In this document: positions 33,128 to 43,025 of the stretch, in pieces
How the letters are laid out: the number at the start of each line of letters is the position of its first letter
Position numbering within the stretch: position 1 is the first letter of the stretch
Assembly (NCBI GenBank): GCA_052033915.1
Contig: JBPOJF010000005.1
Location: 33,343 to 97,342, forward strand
Length of the DNA: 64,000 nt
Direction: 5' to 3'
Origin: CALMZY01 sp052033915
GTDB taxonomy: Bacteria; Verrucomicrobiota; Kiritimatiellia; CAIQIC01; JAGNIJ01
Notes under the pieces: generated by a model
Database searches by the model: none
Seen by the model: only the letters and a program-made list of their open reading frames with translations
Told to the model about the DNA's origin: nothing
Program-made: the position numbers and the translations under genes

Positions 33128-36100
33128 ATGTATCGGGCCGACCTGATCGTATTCGTCACCGAGCTTGCCCGACGTCAGTTCGTTCGCCGACAAGTCCTTG
33201 CGCATGGCTTCGTGGACGCATCGCGTCTGGCGACGATGACGCGCCTTCGCGAACTGTGTGTGCAATCGGCGCGCCAGGCGGGGCTTCTCTGCGCACCCGC
33301 CCTCTCGGACGCGCGGCGGAGCGTGATCATCCGGCGGGCGGCAGAAGAGGCGAAAAAGGAAATCGGCGACGCCGGGCATCTCGGATTGCTCTCCGCGTCC
33401 GCGCTCGCCGACACGCTGGACACGCTGGTGGAAACCCTGTCGCCGTTTGGGAACGACGCCGGGCACATCCAGGAATGGCTGCTCGCGCAGGAGTCGGCGG
33501 ACGGAAAACTCCGGCAACTGGGCGCGCTCTACGCGCAATACCGCAAACGGCTTGACGCCGCAAACGCGGCGGACACGCGCGATATCAATGCGGCCGTTCT
33601 GCGTCTGCTGAACGGCCCGCGCGACCTTTGGCCCCACCGGCTTCGAACCCTCGAGGGGGCGCTCGTGTTCCGCGCCATTCGATGGCTCAACCCGTTCGAG
33701 GAGGCGTTTATCGCGGCGCTCAAGAAGCAACTGGGCGACGCGCGCGTGAAGATCGCCTCCGCGCTTCCTCCCGCGCACGCGGAAAAAATCCAGGATCGCC
33801 TCGCCTCGCGAATCCGGTCGGACGTGATGATGGGCGCCGGGGACGAATGGACCGCCTGGGCTGAAAATCTCACGGACGCGCTCGAAATGGCCGATCCGAA
33901 TCTGGCCATGGACAACCGCGACCGGATCGACTTCTCGCGCTCCGTCGGCCAGTACGGCGAAATCGAGGACCTGGCCCGGAGGATTCGCTGGGAGATCGAC
34001 TGCCGCCGGGTCGCCCCGGAGAATATCGCGCTCATCGTCCGCAACATCGGCGACTACGCCGACGCGATCACCCACGTTTTCGCGCGTTTCGGCATTCCGT
34101 GCTTCTTCCGGCGGGGTCTGCCCGCGTCTTCTCTGCCTCTCGTGAAAACGTTCCTCTCCCTGCTCTCGCTTCCGCTCGGCATGGAGCGCGACCGTTTCTG
34201 TTCCCTGCTTCAATCGCCCGTCCTGAAATGGAACGGATTCGCGACGGACGAGGAACGGCAGCGGGCCGCGTTTGAGATCCAGGCGTCCGGCGTCGCGCCG
34301 CGCCTGTCCGTCGAAAATATCGAGCGGCGCCTGAAGGCGTATTTCCAGTCGGGCGAGTCGCGTCTTCCGGCCGCCCGCTTTCCCGCTGTCCTGCGCGCCC
34401 TCACGCAAGGGATCAAGAGGCTGAGGGCGCTTTCCGCCGCCGCGCCGCTCCACGAACACGCGCGCAACGCGCTGGCCTTCATCCGGGATTTTCGCGCTGA
34501 ACGCAACGCGGCTTCCGCCGGTGCGGACGTCGCCGACAATCTGCGCGCGCTGGAGTTGACCGAAACCACGTTGAGCGAAATCGAGCAGGCGACGATGGAT
34601 GACGCCGCGCCGCGCCCGTACGCGGAGTTGCTCGACCTTCTTCAGAATTCGCTCGATAACGAGACCGTACCGCCCGGCCGCATGGACGAGAACGGCGTCT
34701 GGGTGCTCAACCCATTCGACGCGGCGGGCCTGCGATTCAATGTCGTGCTGATCGCGGGCCTGAACGAAGGGGTCTTCCCTTCGCTGCCGCGCCAGGATTC
34801 GGTTTTCAGCGATCCGGAACGACGGCAGGTCCGGCAGAGCCTGCGGGAGAAGGGCGTGGATCTTCCGTTGTGGGCGCTTCCGGAATCGACCGTGCGCGGC
34901 ATCCAGGAAAGCACGCTGTTCCTGATTTCACTCGGCACGGCCCGGACAAATCTGGTCCTGTCATACATCGCGTGCGACACGGACGGACGAGAGCTGATTC
35001 CCGGCGATTTCTTCCGCAGCCTGTGGAACCTCGCCGGGTGGCCGGCGGATGCCTCGATCGCCTTGAACGCCTACGATCGTTGGCGGATCGAAAAACTGGG
35101 ACCGGATTCCCATTGGGCCCGTCACGCCCGGAAGCAGGAGGTGACCCCCGTGTACCGGCGCGCGCCGATGCCCGGCGAGTCCTTTCTCGCAACCGTCCCC
35201 CTCCCTCTCTGCCGGGCGGCCGACGAGGCCCGTCAGCGCGTCACCCATGCGCCGGAATCCGAACTTCGAACGCTGAACGGCCCACGCCGAACGCCTCACG
35301 ACGATGTCGCCCGAACGATTGCCGAGAATCTTCGCATCGAACAGTCGCGCGAGCGCTTTTTTGGAAGCCCCGCCGACTCGCGCCCCGCCGCCGAACCGTA
35401 TTGCGGCAAGCTGGCCGACGGGTTCGCGCGCGAGTCATCCGCGCAATGGCTGAAACGGCACGACGAATTCAGCCCCACGGCCCTGGAAACGCTGGCGAAG
35501 TGCCGATACCGATTCCTGCTCGAACGGATGATGAACCTTGGCGCGTTGCGCGTGCAGGGGGACGAGCCGGACATCATGGATCGCGGCAAAGTCATCCACC
35601 AGATTCTCCAACTCGTTTACAAGGCGCTCGCGGGCGAGACGGAAGGAATCGATGCCTCCGTGCTCAAACCGTACGCCGCTCTCTGCAAGCCGCGCGTGTG
35701 GGCGGCAAAGGACAAGGCCGGGAATTGGAGCCTGGCGCACAAACCGCCCCGCCCCGGAATCCCGTTGGTCTCGTTCGACGCGGCCGACGCGAACGACTAC
35801 GGCGACTTCGCGGAGGCCCTCGCCGACTTCTGCTTCAAGCGCGCCGAGGCATCGGGGGAAACCATGCGTCTCGGCGACCCCGGCATCTGGGCCACCGAGA
35901 AGCCGAAGATTCGGCGGATCGTCCGCAACTACGCGGCGCTCGACGCGGAGTTCGCCGGGGAGGAAAAACGGTACCCGGCTCTCTTTGAGCTCCGATTCGG
36001 CCGCCAGTTCGACGGCAGCGAGCCGGACAGCCCCGCCCTCCTCCTGCAAGCCGCCGGGGACGCCGTCGCCTTCCACGGGCAGATCGACCGCCTTGATCTC

Positions 36101-36553
36101 GTGTTCGACGAAAACGGGAAGCTCTCGAAACTGCTGGTCATCGACTACAAGGGCGTCAGCCGCGGCGGCCTGAAGGAGGAAGAATACGCCGAGGAAATCG
36201 CGCGGAATCTGAACTGCCAGCTTCCGATCTATGCGTTTGCCGCCCAGCAGTTCTTCTTCGGCCGGCACAACGACGCGCCCCTGAATGAGAGGACCGAGGC
36301 CGTCTACCACATCCAGGACCGGAACTACGACAACATGCGCAAGCAGTTTCTGAACCGGCGCATCCGTCTGAACTTCGTCCCGCAAAGCGGATCGGGGCTC
36401 ATGGACGGGTTCCTCGCCCAACTCGCCTCGAACGTGAGGCGCGTCCGGGAGGCCGACTTCTCCGTGGACCCGCTGGACTGCCGGTACTGCGATTTTCAGC
36501 ACATCTGCCGCGTTGACGTGAATGCGTTGACGGCGGCGAAGGAGAACGACTGA
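33128..36553 (+). CDS. AddB-like PD-(D/E)xK nuclease subunit
   Basis: 1141-residue partner of the next gene in a helicase-nuclease that processes double-strand breaks. The N-terminal part is an inactivated helicase-like region without a Walker A. The C-terminal RecB-type nuclease begins FSPTALETLAKCRYRF and includes GKVIHQILQ and LLVIDYKG (catalytic Asp and Lys). The AddB iron-sulfur staple is present: one Cys in AKCRYRF and three in CRYCDFQHIC. No strong ribosome binding site precedes the ATG, which lies 7 bases after the FGE-like stop. It overlaps the AddA-like gene by TGATG. Confidence 0.85.
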   Translation: MYRADLIVFVTELARRQFVRRQVLAHGFVDASRLATMTRLRELCVQSARQAGLLCAPALSDARRSVIIRRAAEEAKKEIGDAGHLGLLSASALADTLDTLVETLSPFGNDAGHIQEWLLAQESADGKLRQLGALYAQYRKRLDAANAADTRDINAAVLRLLNGPRDLWPHRLRTLEGALVFRAIRWLNPFEEAFIAALKKQLGDARVKIASALPPAHAEKIQDRLASRIRSDVMMGAGDEWTAWAENLTDALEMADPNLAMDNRDRIDFSRSVGQYGEIEDLARRIRWEIDCRRVAPENIALIVRNIGDYADAITHVFARFGIPCFFRRGLPASSLPLVKTFLSLLSLPLGMERDRFCSLLQSPVLKWNGFATDEERQRAAFEIQASGVAPRLSVENIERRLKAYFQSGESRLPAARFPAVLRALTQGIKRLRALSAAAPLHEHARNALAFIRDFRAERNAASAGADVADNLRALELTETTLSEIEQATMDDAAPRPYAELLDLLQNSLDNETVPPGRMDENGVWVLNPFDAAGLRFNVVLIAGLNEGVFPSLPRQDSVFSDPERRQVRQSLREKGVDLPLWALPESTVRGIQESTLFLISLGTARTNLVLSYIACDTDGRELIPGDFFRSLWNLAGWPADASIALNAYDRWRIEKLGPDSHWARHARKQEVTPVYRRAPMPGESFLATVPLPLCRAADEARQRVTHAPESELRTLNGPRRTPHDDVARTIAENLRIEQSRERFFGSPADSRPAAEPYCGKLADGFARESSAQWLKRHDEFSPTALETLAKCRYRFLLERMMNLGALRVQGDEPDIMDRGKVIHQILQLVYKALAGETEGIDASVLKPYAALCKPRVWAAKDKAGNWSLAHKPPRPGIPLVSFDAADANDYGDFAEALADFCFKRAEASGETMRLGDPGIWATEKPKIRRIVRNYAALDAEFAGEEKRYPALFELRFGRQFDGSEPDSPALLLQAAGDAVAFHGQIDRLDLVFDENGKLSKLLVIDYKGVSRGGLKEEEYAEEIARNLNCQLPIYAFAAQQFFFGRHNDAPLNERTEAVYHIQDRNYDNMRKQFLNRRIRLNFVPQSGSGLMDGFLAQLASNVRRVREADFSVDPLDCRYCDFQHICRVDVNALTAAKEND

Positions 36554-39500
36554 TGCGTTCCACGTTTCCGACACTCAGGGTTCCTAGAGTGAACATCATC
36601 TTCCATGCATCCGCCGGAACCGGCAAGACGCACCAGGTGACCCGTCTGTACGCCGCGCTCGTGCTGGGCCGCCGATTCGAGACGAAGACCTCCGACGGCG
36701 CAACGGCGATCCTGCACGAACCCGCCGCCGGTCCGCTCGATCCGCGCCGCATTCTCCTGATGACCTTCACGGAAAACGCCGCCGCCGAACTGCGGACGCG
36801 CGTCACGCAGCTTATCCTCCAGGCCCGTCACGAAGCGGACGCTTCCGGCGACGGCGCGGAAATCGAAAAGATCATCCGTATTCTGCGCCAGTTGCCCGCC
36901 GCGACGATCAGTACCATCCACTCCTTCTGCGCCGGGTTCCTGCGGGAGCGCGCGCTCGATGCCGGGCTGCCGCCGGGATTCACCGTCCTCGACCAGGACG
37001 AGGCGGAAAGCCTTCTCGACGAGTGCGCGCAAACCGAACTGCTCGCCCGGCTGAATCGCGAGCCGCGGACCGAGCGCTCGGAACTTCCGCCCTACGACCC
37101 GGACTTCGAGTCGTTCTGCAACAGCGCGCGCGTTCTGGGCGGCGAGTACGGTATAGCCGTCACCGACAGCGTAAAAGCCCTGATCCACCAGGCGGCCAGC
37201 CTGGGCCTCGATCTCGACAACGCCGAGGATATGCTGCCCCCGCCCCGGCACACGGTCACCCGCGACGACTTTGCCGCCGTCCGCGACGCCCTGCATGGCG
37301 TCCGCGCGTCCCGCGCTGACGGGCTGCCGAGCCGCGCGCGGCAGGTTTTCCAAGCCTTGGAAAAATGCCTGAAAGATTTTCCAACCCCTGGAAAGAACGA
37401 CGAGATCGAGGCGTTCGCCGACGCGCTTTCGGAAAACAACCTGAGTTTTACCGGCACGGCCTTGAACGACATCTCGCAGCGGCTGAAAGAACTTGTGGAA
37501 GACGTTCAGGGCGCGGCCCGGTATCGCAAACACCACGGGGCCATTCGCGCGTTTGCCCGTTATGCCGGCGCCGTGGCGCGCCGATATGCGGCGCGCAAGC
37601 AGGAACTCGGCGGGTTGAGTTTCGACGACCTGCTGGTCAAGACCCGCGAGTTGCTGGAACGCCGGCCGCCCGACCCGAAGCCGTTCGATTACATCATCGT
37701 GGACGAGGTGCAGGACACGTCGCGCGTGCAGTGCCGGATCATCGAACAGCTCTGGGACCCCGGGTCCGGCCGCCTGGTGATCTGCGGCGACACCAAGCAA
37801 TCGATTTACGCGTGGCGCAACGCCGACCCCCGCGTCATGCCGGACCTCGAAAAAGCGATCCAAGCCACGCCGCATCACCGTAAAGTCGCCCTGCGCGCCA
37901 GCTATCGAAGCAAGGAACCCCTTCTCGATTTCATCAACGCGCTCTTCCAGCAGGTCTACGGAGAAAGCTACACGGACGACGAACGGCTTGTCGCGGCGGA
38001 GGAAAAGAACGCCGTCCTTCCCGAGGAAGGGCCGTGCATTGAATTCCTGCGCGCCCCCTGGGAGGACGCGGAGGAGACAGAGAAGGCTGAGCCGCCTGAC
38101 CTTGAAGAGCGGGTCAAGGCCGAGATGCAAGCCGTGGTGCGGCGAATCCGGCTCCTGGTGGACGGGCCCCGGTCGTGGCAGCCGTCGTATCGCTACGCCG
38201 ACGACACGGAGCGATTCGAGCCGGTCGGCGCGGCCAATCGCTTCTGCTATTCCGACATCCTGATCCTGCTCCGCCGCACCTCGAATCAGCAGGTGCTGGA
38301 ACACCTGCTGCGGGTGGAAGGAATCCCGTACCGTATCGGCGGGCGGGGCTTCGGGTTGTTCGCGCGGCAGGAAGTGATCGACGCACTTCTGTTCTTCAAG
38401 GTGACCACGCGGCCGTTCGACACGATATCGCTGATCGGCTTCCTTCGCTCGCCATGGATCGGCCTCTCGGACGATTCGATCCTCCGGCTCGGCTGGGAAA
38501 ACACCGCGTTCAACGAGGCCGTCTTCGCCCGGAGGGTCCTGTCGCCGGACGGAGACAGGCTGCTGGACGGCGAACAGCCCCGGCGTCTCGGGCTCGCGCG
38601 CGCGCTGATCGCCGAGTTCCGCGCCAAGGTCGGCTACTGCCTGGCTTCTGAAATGATCCGCGAACTGATCCGGCGCACGGGGTACGATGCGATCCTCTCG
38701 GGCACGTTCCGCGGCACACAGCGCGTCGCCAACCTGCGGAAGCTGATCGACTGGATTCGCCGCGTTGAACGAGGCGGAACGGTGTTGTTGGAGGACGTGG
38801 TCCGGACACTGGAGGAACACACCGACAATCCGCCGGAGATTCCCGAAGCGGCCCTGCTCGACCCGGAACAGAACGCCGTCACCCTCATGACCATCCACGG
38901 AGCGAAAGGGCTGACCTCGCGCGTCGTATTCCTGCCGGAGCTGTCGAGCGCGCCCGCCCACGACACGTCGTGGGCATTTCTGGACGGACCGGCGCGCTGG
39001 GGCGCCGGCCTCTACATCCGGACGGAGGATATCGCCCGAGAGAAAACAACGACGCCCGGCTTCGATAATGCCCGCGAGGAGGCGCGCAAGATCCGCGAGG
39101 CGGAAGCGAAGAATGTGTTCTACGTCGCCATGACCCGCGCGCGCGATCTGGCGGTTCTTTCCGGCGCGGTCGGCGGAAAGAAACCGGCCGCGTGGCGAGC
39201 GGAAATCGACAAAGTGGTCGCGGAGAATGAACTCGCCCGGCAGCGTCTCCGTCAGATTTCCTACGGCGCATTGGAGCAGGCGGCGGCAAACCTTGTTGTT
39301 CCGCCGGCCCCCGCCGGCGGACGCGAGATGGAGCCGCTCTTTGACGCCGCAACCCGAATTCATTCCGGGACAGCGCCGACAGCGCGGGCGCTCAGATTCC
39401 CGGCGACTGCGCTTTCCTCGTATCACAGCGATCCGGAGGAATACATCAAGACACGGACCGCCGTTTTCGAGCCATTCGGGTCCCGCGCCCGTCCGGTCCC

Positions 39501-40110
39501 CGGCGACCCGGAGACGTCGGGTGACGACGCGCTTCCTGTTCGCGACGAGGAATCCGGCGGTTCGTATGCGGACTTCGGAACGGCCGGCCACGCCGTGCTC
39601 GAACAACTGGCCTTGTCCGGCTGGCGCGGCGATATCGCCGCGCTTTCGAGAGCCATCGGCACGGAAAACGGCCTCTCCGAGCGGAACATCGCCGACCTGA
39701 AGAACCGGATCGAGCGTACGGTTTCCTTCATGAGAAAGGACTTGGCGGAGACCGCCGGTCTGCGAGTGGAATGGCCGTTTGCCATGCGTCTGGAGGAAGG
39801 CGGAACGATCGTGATTGTGGACGGGACGGTGGACCTGACAGCGGATGCCCCTGACGGGTCCCGGCACATCCTGGATTACAAGTTCAGCGACGAGACAGAC
39901 GCCGTGCTGGTTCGGAAATACGGCCTGCAGTTGAACCTGTACCGGCTGGCCTTTGCGCATCTCCCGGAAAACGCAGAGCGGGTGATTCGTTCGAGACTGG
40001 TCGTCGTGGGCCGCGACGGCGTGCGGACGGTCGAGATTCCGCACGATCCCGCCTGTCTTTCCGAAACAGTCAAGGCCGCGAAGGAACTGGATGCGATGCT
40101 CAGACAATGA
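36553..40110 (+). CDS. AddA-like UvrD/RecB helicase-nuclease
   Basis: 1185-residue superfamily 1A helicase with C-terminal nuclease. Visible motifs: Walker A SAGTGKTHQV (about 20-29), LMTFTENAAAELRTR (Ia), STIHSFCAGFLR, VDEVQDTS (Walker B), GDTKQSIYAWRNAD (III), MTIHGAKGLTSRVVFLPEL (V) and VAMTRARDL (VI). The nuclease part has FGTAGHAVLEQL and ILDYKFSDE. With the AddB-like protein it forms a recombination-repair and anti-phage enzyme. Two copies of the TTTTCCAA-N3-TTGGAAAA palindrome lie in its coding sequence (37346-37394). It overlaps the next gene by ATGA. Confidence 0.9.
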   Translation: MRSTFPTLRVPRVNIIFHASAGTGKTHQVTRLYAALVLGRRFETKTSDGATAILHEPAAGPLDPRRILLMTFTENAAAELRTRVTQLILQARHEADASGDGAEIEKIIRILRQLPAATISTIHSFCAGFLRERALDAGLPPGFTVLDQDEAESLLDECAQTELLARLNREPRTERSELPPYDPDFESFCNSARVLGGEYGIAVTDSVKALIHQAASLGLDLDNAEDMLPPPRHTVTRDDFAAVRDALHGVRASRADGLPSRARQVFQALEKCLKDFPTPGKNDEIEAFADALSENNLSFTGTALNDISQRLKELVEDVQGAARYRKHHGAIRAFARYAGAVARRYAARKQELGGLSFDDLLVKTRELLERRPPDPKPFDYIIVDEVQDTSRVQCRIIEQLWDPGSGRLVICGDTKQSIYAWRNADPRVMPDLEKAIQATPHHRKVALRASYRSKEPLLDFINALFQQVYGESYTDDERLVAAEEKNAVLPEEGPCIEFLRAPWEDAEETEKAEPPDLEERVKAEMQAVVRRIRLLVDGPRSWQPSYRYADDTERFEPVGAANRFCYSDILILLRRTSNQQVLEHLLRVEGIPYRIGGRGFGLFARQEVIDALLFFKVTTRPFDTISLIGFLRSPWIGLSDDSILRLGWENTAFNEAVFARRVLSPDGDRLLDGEQPRRLGLARALIAEFRAKVGYCLASEMIRELIRRTGYDAILSGTFRGTQRVANLRKLIDWIRRVERGGTVLLEDVVRTLEEHTDNPPEIPEAALLDPEQNAVTLMTIHGAKGLTSRVVFLPELSSAPAHDTSWAFLDGPARWGAGLYIRTEDIAREKTTTPGFDNAREEARKIREAEAKNVFYVAMTRARDLAVLSGAVGGKKPAAWRAEIDKVVAENELARQRLRQISYGALEQAAANLVVPPAPAGGREMEPLFDAATRIHSGTAPTARALRFPATALSSYHSDPEEYIKTRTAVFEPFGSRARPVPGDPETSGDDALPVRDEESGGSYADFGTAGHAVLEQLALSGWRGDIAALSRAIGTENGLSERNIADLKNRIERTVSFMRKDLAETAGLRVEWPFAMRLEEGGTIVIVDGTVDLTADAPDGSRHILDYKFSDETDAVLVRKYGLQLNLYRLAFAHLPENAERVIRSRLVVVGRDGVRTVEIPHDPACLSETVKAAKELDAMLRQ
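37346..37394. repeat. Two TTTTCCAA-N3-TTGGAAAA palindromes inside the AddA-like gene
   Basis: TTTTCCAA-GCC-TTGGAAAA (37346-37364, perfect) and TTTTCCAA-CCC-CTGGAAAG (37377-37394, near perfect). The motif equals that at 6083-6101. The insertion encodes an in-frame segment around QALEKCLKDF. Confidence 0.75.
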
Positions 40111-41789
40111 AGACTCTCAACACCGTCTATGCCCTGGCGCTGATCCTGCTTCCTATCCTGGCCTACGGGCCTTCTTTGTCCGGCGATTTCCTGTGGGACG
40201 ATTACCAACTGATCAACAATCCTCTGATTCGGGACGCGGACGGTCTCTTCCGCATCTGGTCCGGCGGCGAGGCGATCGATTACTATCCGATCTACTACTC
40301 CGCGTTCCGGCTGCAATGGCATCTGTGGAGCGACAGCACGACCGGGTATCACGTGGTCAACCTGTTGTTTCACATTCTGAACGGCCTGCTCCTGTGGCGC
40401 GTGCTCGCCCGGCTGGGCTGCCGCTCCGCGCCGCTCTGCGCGGCCCTGTTCGCGATTCATCCCCTGTGCACGGCGACGGTCGGCTGGGTGAGCGAGCAGA
40501 AAAACACGCTGTCGCTTCTCTTCGCCCTCCTGAGCGCGCTGTGCTTCATTCGCGGCGTCGACGATCGTGAACGGAGGCCGCGGCGCGAGCGATTCCTGTC
40601 CGTGCTCTTCTACGCGCTGGCGCTTCTGACGAAACCCGCCGTGATCGCCCTGCCCCTCTTTTTTGCCGCCGCCCTCATGGCGCGCGATGGCGCGTGGAGC
40701 GCGATCCTCCGGAGAAAGACGATGGCGACGCTCGCGCCGTTTTTCCTCCTGGCTCTCTCTTCCGCGCTGGTCACGATCTGGTTTCAGCACAACCGCGCGA
40801 TGGGAGGCGAGCCGGCGCGGATCATCTCGTGGGCGGAACGATTGTCGCTGGCCGGACAGGCGTGGTGGTTCTATCTGGGAAAGGCGCTGTGGCCCTTTCG
40901 CCACTGCATGATCTATCCGATGGATACGATCACCGCCGGCCCGCATTGGCTGCTGCCGTGGGCGGGTTGGGCGGGAGTCATGGCCGCCACGTTTCTGCTG
41001 TGCGTTCGCGATCGGCGGACGGGCCTGCTGCTCTTTCTGGGACTCCTGTTCTTCACGCTGATGCTCGTGCCCGTGCTGGGATTTGTCGATCAAGGCTACA
41101 ACCGATTCTCCCTGGTGGCCGAACACTGGACCTACCCCGCGCTGCCCGGGGTTCTGCTGATCCTGAGCGAGGCGCTCGCCGGGCTGATCGCAGCGCCCCG
41201 CGCGCGGCCGGTCCGGGTCGGCGCCGCCGTCGCCGCAGGGCTCCTTCTCGTTGCCTGGCTGGCGAATGCCCGGGCGGAATCCGCGATATATGCCGACGCC
41301 GTAACGTTCTATCGCAAAGCCGTGGAATGCAATCCCGACAACATCGTGGCGCACCATAACCTCGCGAACGAACTGGCGGCGCGCGGCAATCCCGCGGCCG
41401 CGTTGCCGCATTACCGCGAAGCCCTGCGCATCGAACCGACCTTTTGGAGAGCCCGCCTGGCCATCGCCAGTCTGTTGCTGGAAATGGGCGATCCGGCCGG
41501 CGCGGGCGCGGAACTGGAACAGGCTCTGATGCTGGCGCCGGACGAACCGGAAACCTGCTTCCTAGCGGGGCTTTACCGGGGAATGACCGGCGACCATGCG
41601 GCGGCCGCGCGCTATTTTGAAACGGTCTGGAACAGGGACCCGAAAAACATCGAGGCGCTTTTCAACATGGCCCTGGCGCTGTACCAGTCCGGCCGCCGGC
41701 CCGAAGCGCGGGCGGCGCTGGAGGAGGTGCTGCGGCTGCAGCCGGATCACGCGCGGGCGCGCCAGGTGTTGGAGATAAAATTCCGGTAG
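40107..41789 (+). CDS. TMTC-like multi-pass membrane protein with C-terminal TPRs
   Basis: 560-residue protein. About ten membrane helices (1-385) carry an early acidic loop (FLWDDYQLINN) typical of GT-C glycosyltransferases using polyprenyl-phosphate sugars; residues about 400-560 are four tetratricopeptide repeats (NIVAHHNLANELAARGNPAAAL..., NIEALFNMALALYQSGRRPEA). This is the arrangement of TMTC O-mannosyltransferases and many PVC-group proteins. The ATG overlaps the AddA-like stop by 4 bases, so it is co-translated with repair genes although function looks unrelated. Confidence 0.78.
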   Translation: MKTLNTVYALALILLPILAYGPSLSGDFLWDDYQLINNPLIRDADGLFRIWSGGEAIDYYPIYYSAFRLQWHLWSDSTTGYHVVNLLFHILNGLLLWRVLARLGCRSAPLCAALFAIHPLCTATVGWVSEQKNTLSLLFALLSALCFIRGVDDRERRPRRERFLSVLFYALALLTKPAVIALPLFFAAALMARDGAWSAILRRKTMATLAPFFLLALSSALVTIWFQHNRAMGGEPARIISWAERLSLAGQAWWFYLGKALWPFRHCMIYPMDTITAGPHWLLPWAGWAGVMAATFLLCVRDRRTGLLLFLGLLFFTLMLVPVLGFVDQGYNRFSLVAEHWTYPALPGVLLILSEALAGLIAAPRARPVRVGAAVAAGLLLVAWLANARAESAIYADAVTFYRKAVECNPDNIVAHHNLANELAARGNPAAALPHYREALRIEPTFWRARLAIASLLLEMGDPAGAGAELEQALMLAPDEPETCFLAGLYRGMTGDHAAAARYFETVWNRDPKNIEALFNMALALYQSGRRPEARAALEEVLRLQPDHARARQVLEIKFR

Positions 41790-41791
41790 GG

Positions 41792-42796
41792 TTACGGCGC
41801 GGCCACGCGGGCTTTCTTGACGGCGTTGAAGTAATCAATGATGCCCTTGGAAACGGCCAGCGCAATGGCTTCGCGGTGCTTCGCGTCCAGCATCAGCTTC
41901 TCCTCGGCCGGGTTCGAGAGGAATCCGCATTCCAGCAGGGCGCTGGGACACGGCGCGTTACGGAGCACAAGGAATCGCGCGCGCCGCACGCCGCGATCCT
42001 CGCCCTTCACCTTTTCCAGCAGCGCTTTCTGCATGTAATAACCCAGCACCGTGTTGGAGTGCTCAAAGCGGTTTCCGGCATAGGATTTCTTATCCCCGCG
42101 CGACCTCGCCGGCGAGGACGTGGACGGATAACCGACGTCGGTGAGAACATAGGTCTCAACGCCTTTCGGGGCGGAGTTCGGGGCGGAATTCAGATGAATG
42201 CTGACGAACGCGTCCGCGCCCCAGCGCGCGGCCTTGCTCGCCCGTTCGTTGAGGTCGATGAATCGGTCCGTTTCGCGCGTCAGGTACACCTTGAAACCGG
42301 CATTGGCGAGGTGAACGCGCGCCCGCATGGCCACGTCGAGGACCACGCGTTTCTCCTCGACGCCGCGCCGGCTCCGTGCGCCCGCGTCGGGTCCGCCATG
42401 ACCGGGATCGAGCACGATCACCCGGTAGCCCCGGCCGCTGAGATAGGCGTACGGGCGCATCAGCGGATCGATGATCGATTTCGCATCGTTCTGGGCGATC
42501 ATCCACTTCCCCTTGTACTTCATCATCGGGGCGTGGAGCCAGACGGCCGTGCCGTTGAACGACGCCTGGCGGCTGTCGACTTCAAACGTCCACGAGTTCC
42601 ATTTTCCTTGCAGGAAGACTTTTTTCCCTAAAGGCACGCGCAGGGTCAGGCCGTAGGCCGACGCCACATCTCTCAATGAAACGAATCGCATACCGGCGAT
42701 CGTCGTCACGCGCACGTTCGAAAGCGGGGCGGCCTGACACGGAAACGCGAAGAGCAGCCCAACAAGGAATATGACACTGAAAATCCGGCGCAGCAC
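41792..42796 (-). CDS. N-acetylmuramoyl-L-alanine amidase (Amidase_3) with copper-amine-oxidase-like N domain
   Basis: About 334-residue exported zinc amidase that cuts the lactyl-peptide bond in peptidoglycan. A signal peptide (FSVIFLVGLLFAFPCQA) is followed by a small beta domain like Cu_amine_oxidN1 (about 25-105). The catalytic domain has zinc residues in LDPGHGG, a Glu in VEEKRVVLD, SIHLN, and the catalytic Glu in LLECGFLSN. The start is uncertain: a GTG at 42796 with GAGGA close upstream is preferred over a TTG at 42811. Confidence 0.87.
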   Translation of the reverse strand: MLRRIFSVIFLVGLLFAFPCQAAPLSNVRVTTIAGMRFVSLRDVASAYGLTLRVPLGKKVFLQGKWNSWTFEVDSRQASFNGTAVWLHAPMMKYKGKWMIAQNDAKSIIDPLMRPYAYLSGRGYRVIVLDPGHGGPDAGARSRRGVEEKRVVLDVAMRARVHLANAGFKVYLTRETDRFIDLNERASKAARWGADAFVSIHLNSAPNSAPKGVETYVLTDVGYPSTSSPARSRGDKKSYAGNRFEHSNTVLGYYMQKALLEKVKGEDRGVRRARFLVLRNAPCPSALLECGFLSNPAEEKLMLDAKHREAIALAVSKGIIDYFNAVKKARVAAP

Positions 42797-43025
42797 GATT
42801 TCCTCACACAATGAAGCTGTGCGCGGAGTCTAGAAGGCAAGCGGAAGGGTTGCGAGCCTGTTTTTGAGAAGAGAGGCCTTATTTTTTGCGCGCAGTCCGT
42901 GTATACTTTTTTCTCGTTGCACGAACTGACGCGCGCCCGCGCCGCGGCTGACTGAAACACCTTGACCGTCGCGGCGAGGCAAGTGTAGCGTGTGTTTTCA
43001 GCAAATCAGGAGGGAGTGATCCGTC

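Noticed and set aside
36496..40107. A 1203-codon open frame on the minus strand
   Set aside because: It is antisense to the AddA-like gene, which has all helicase motifs; the antisense protein has none.
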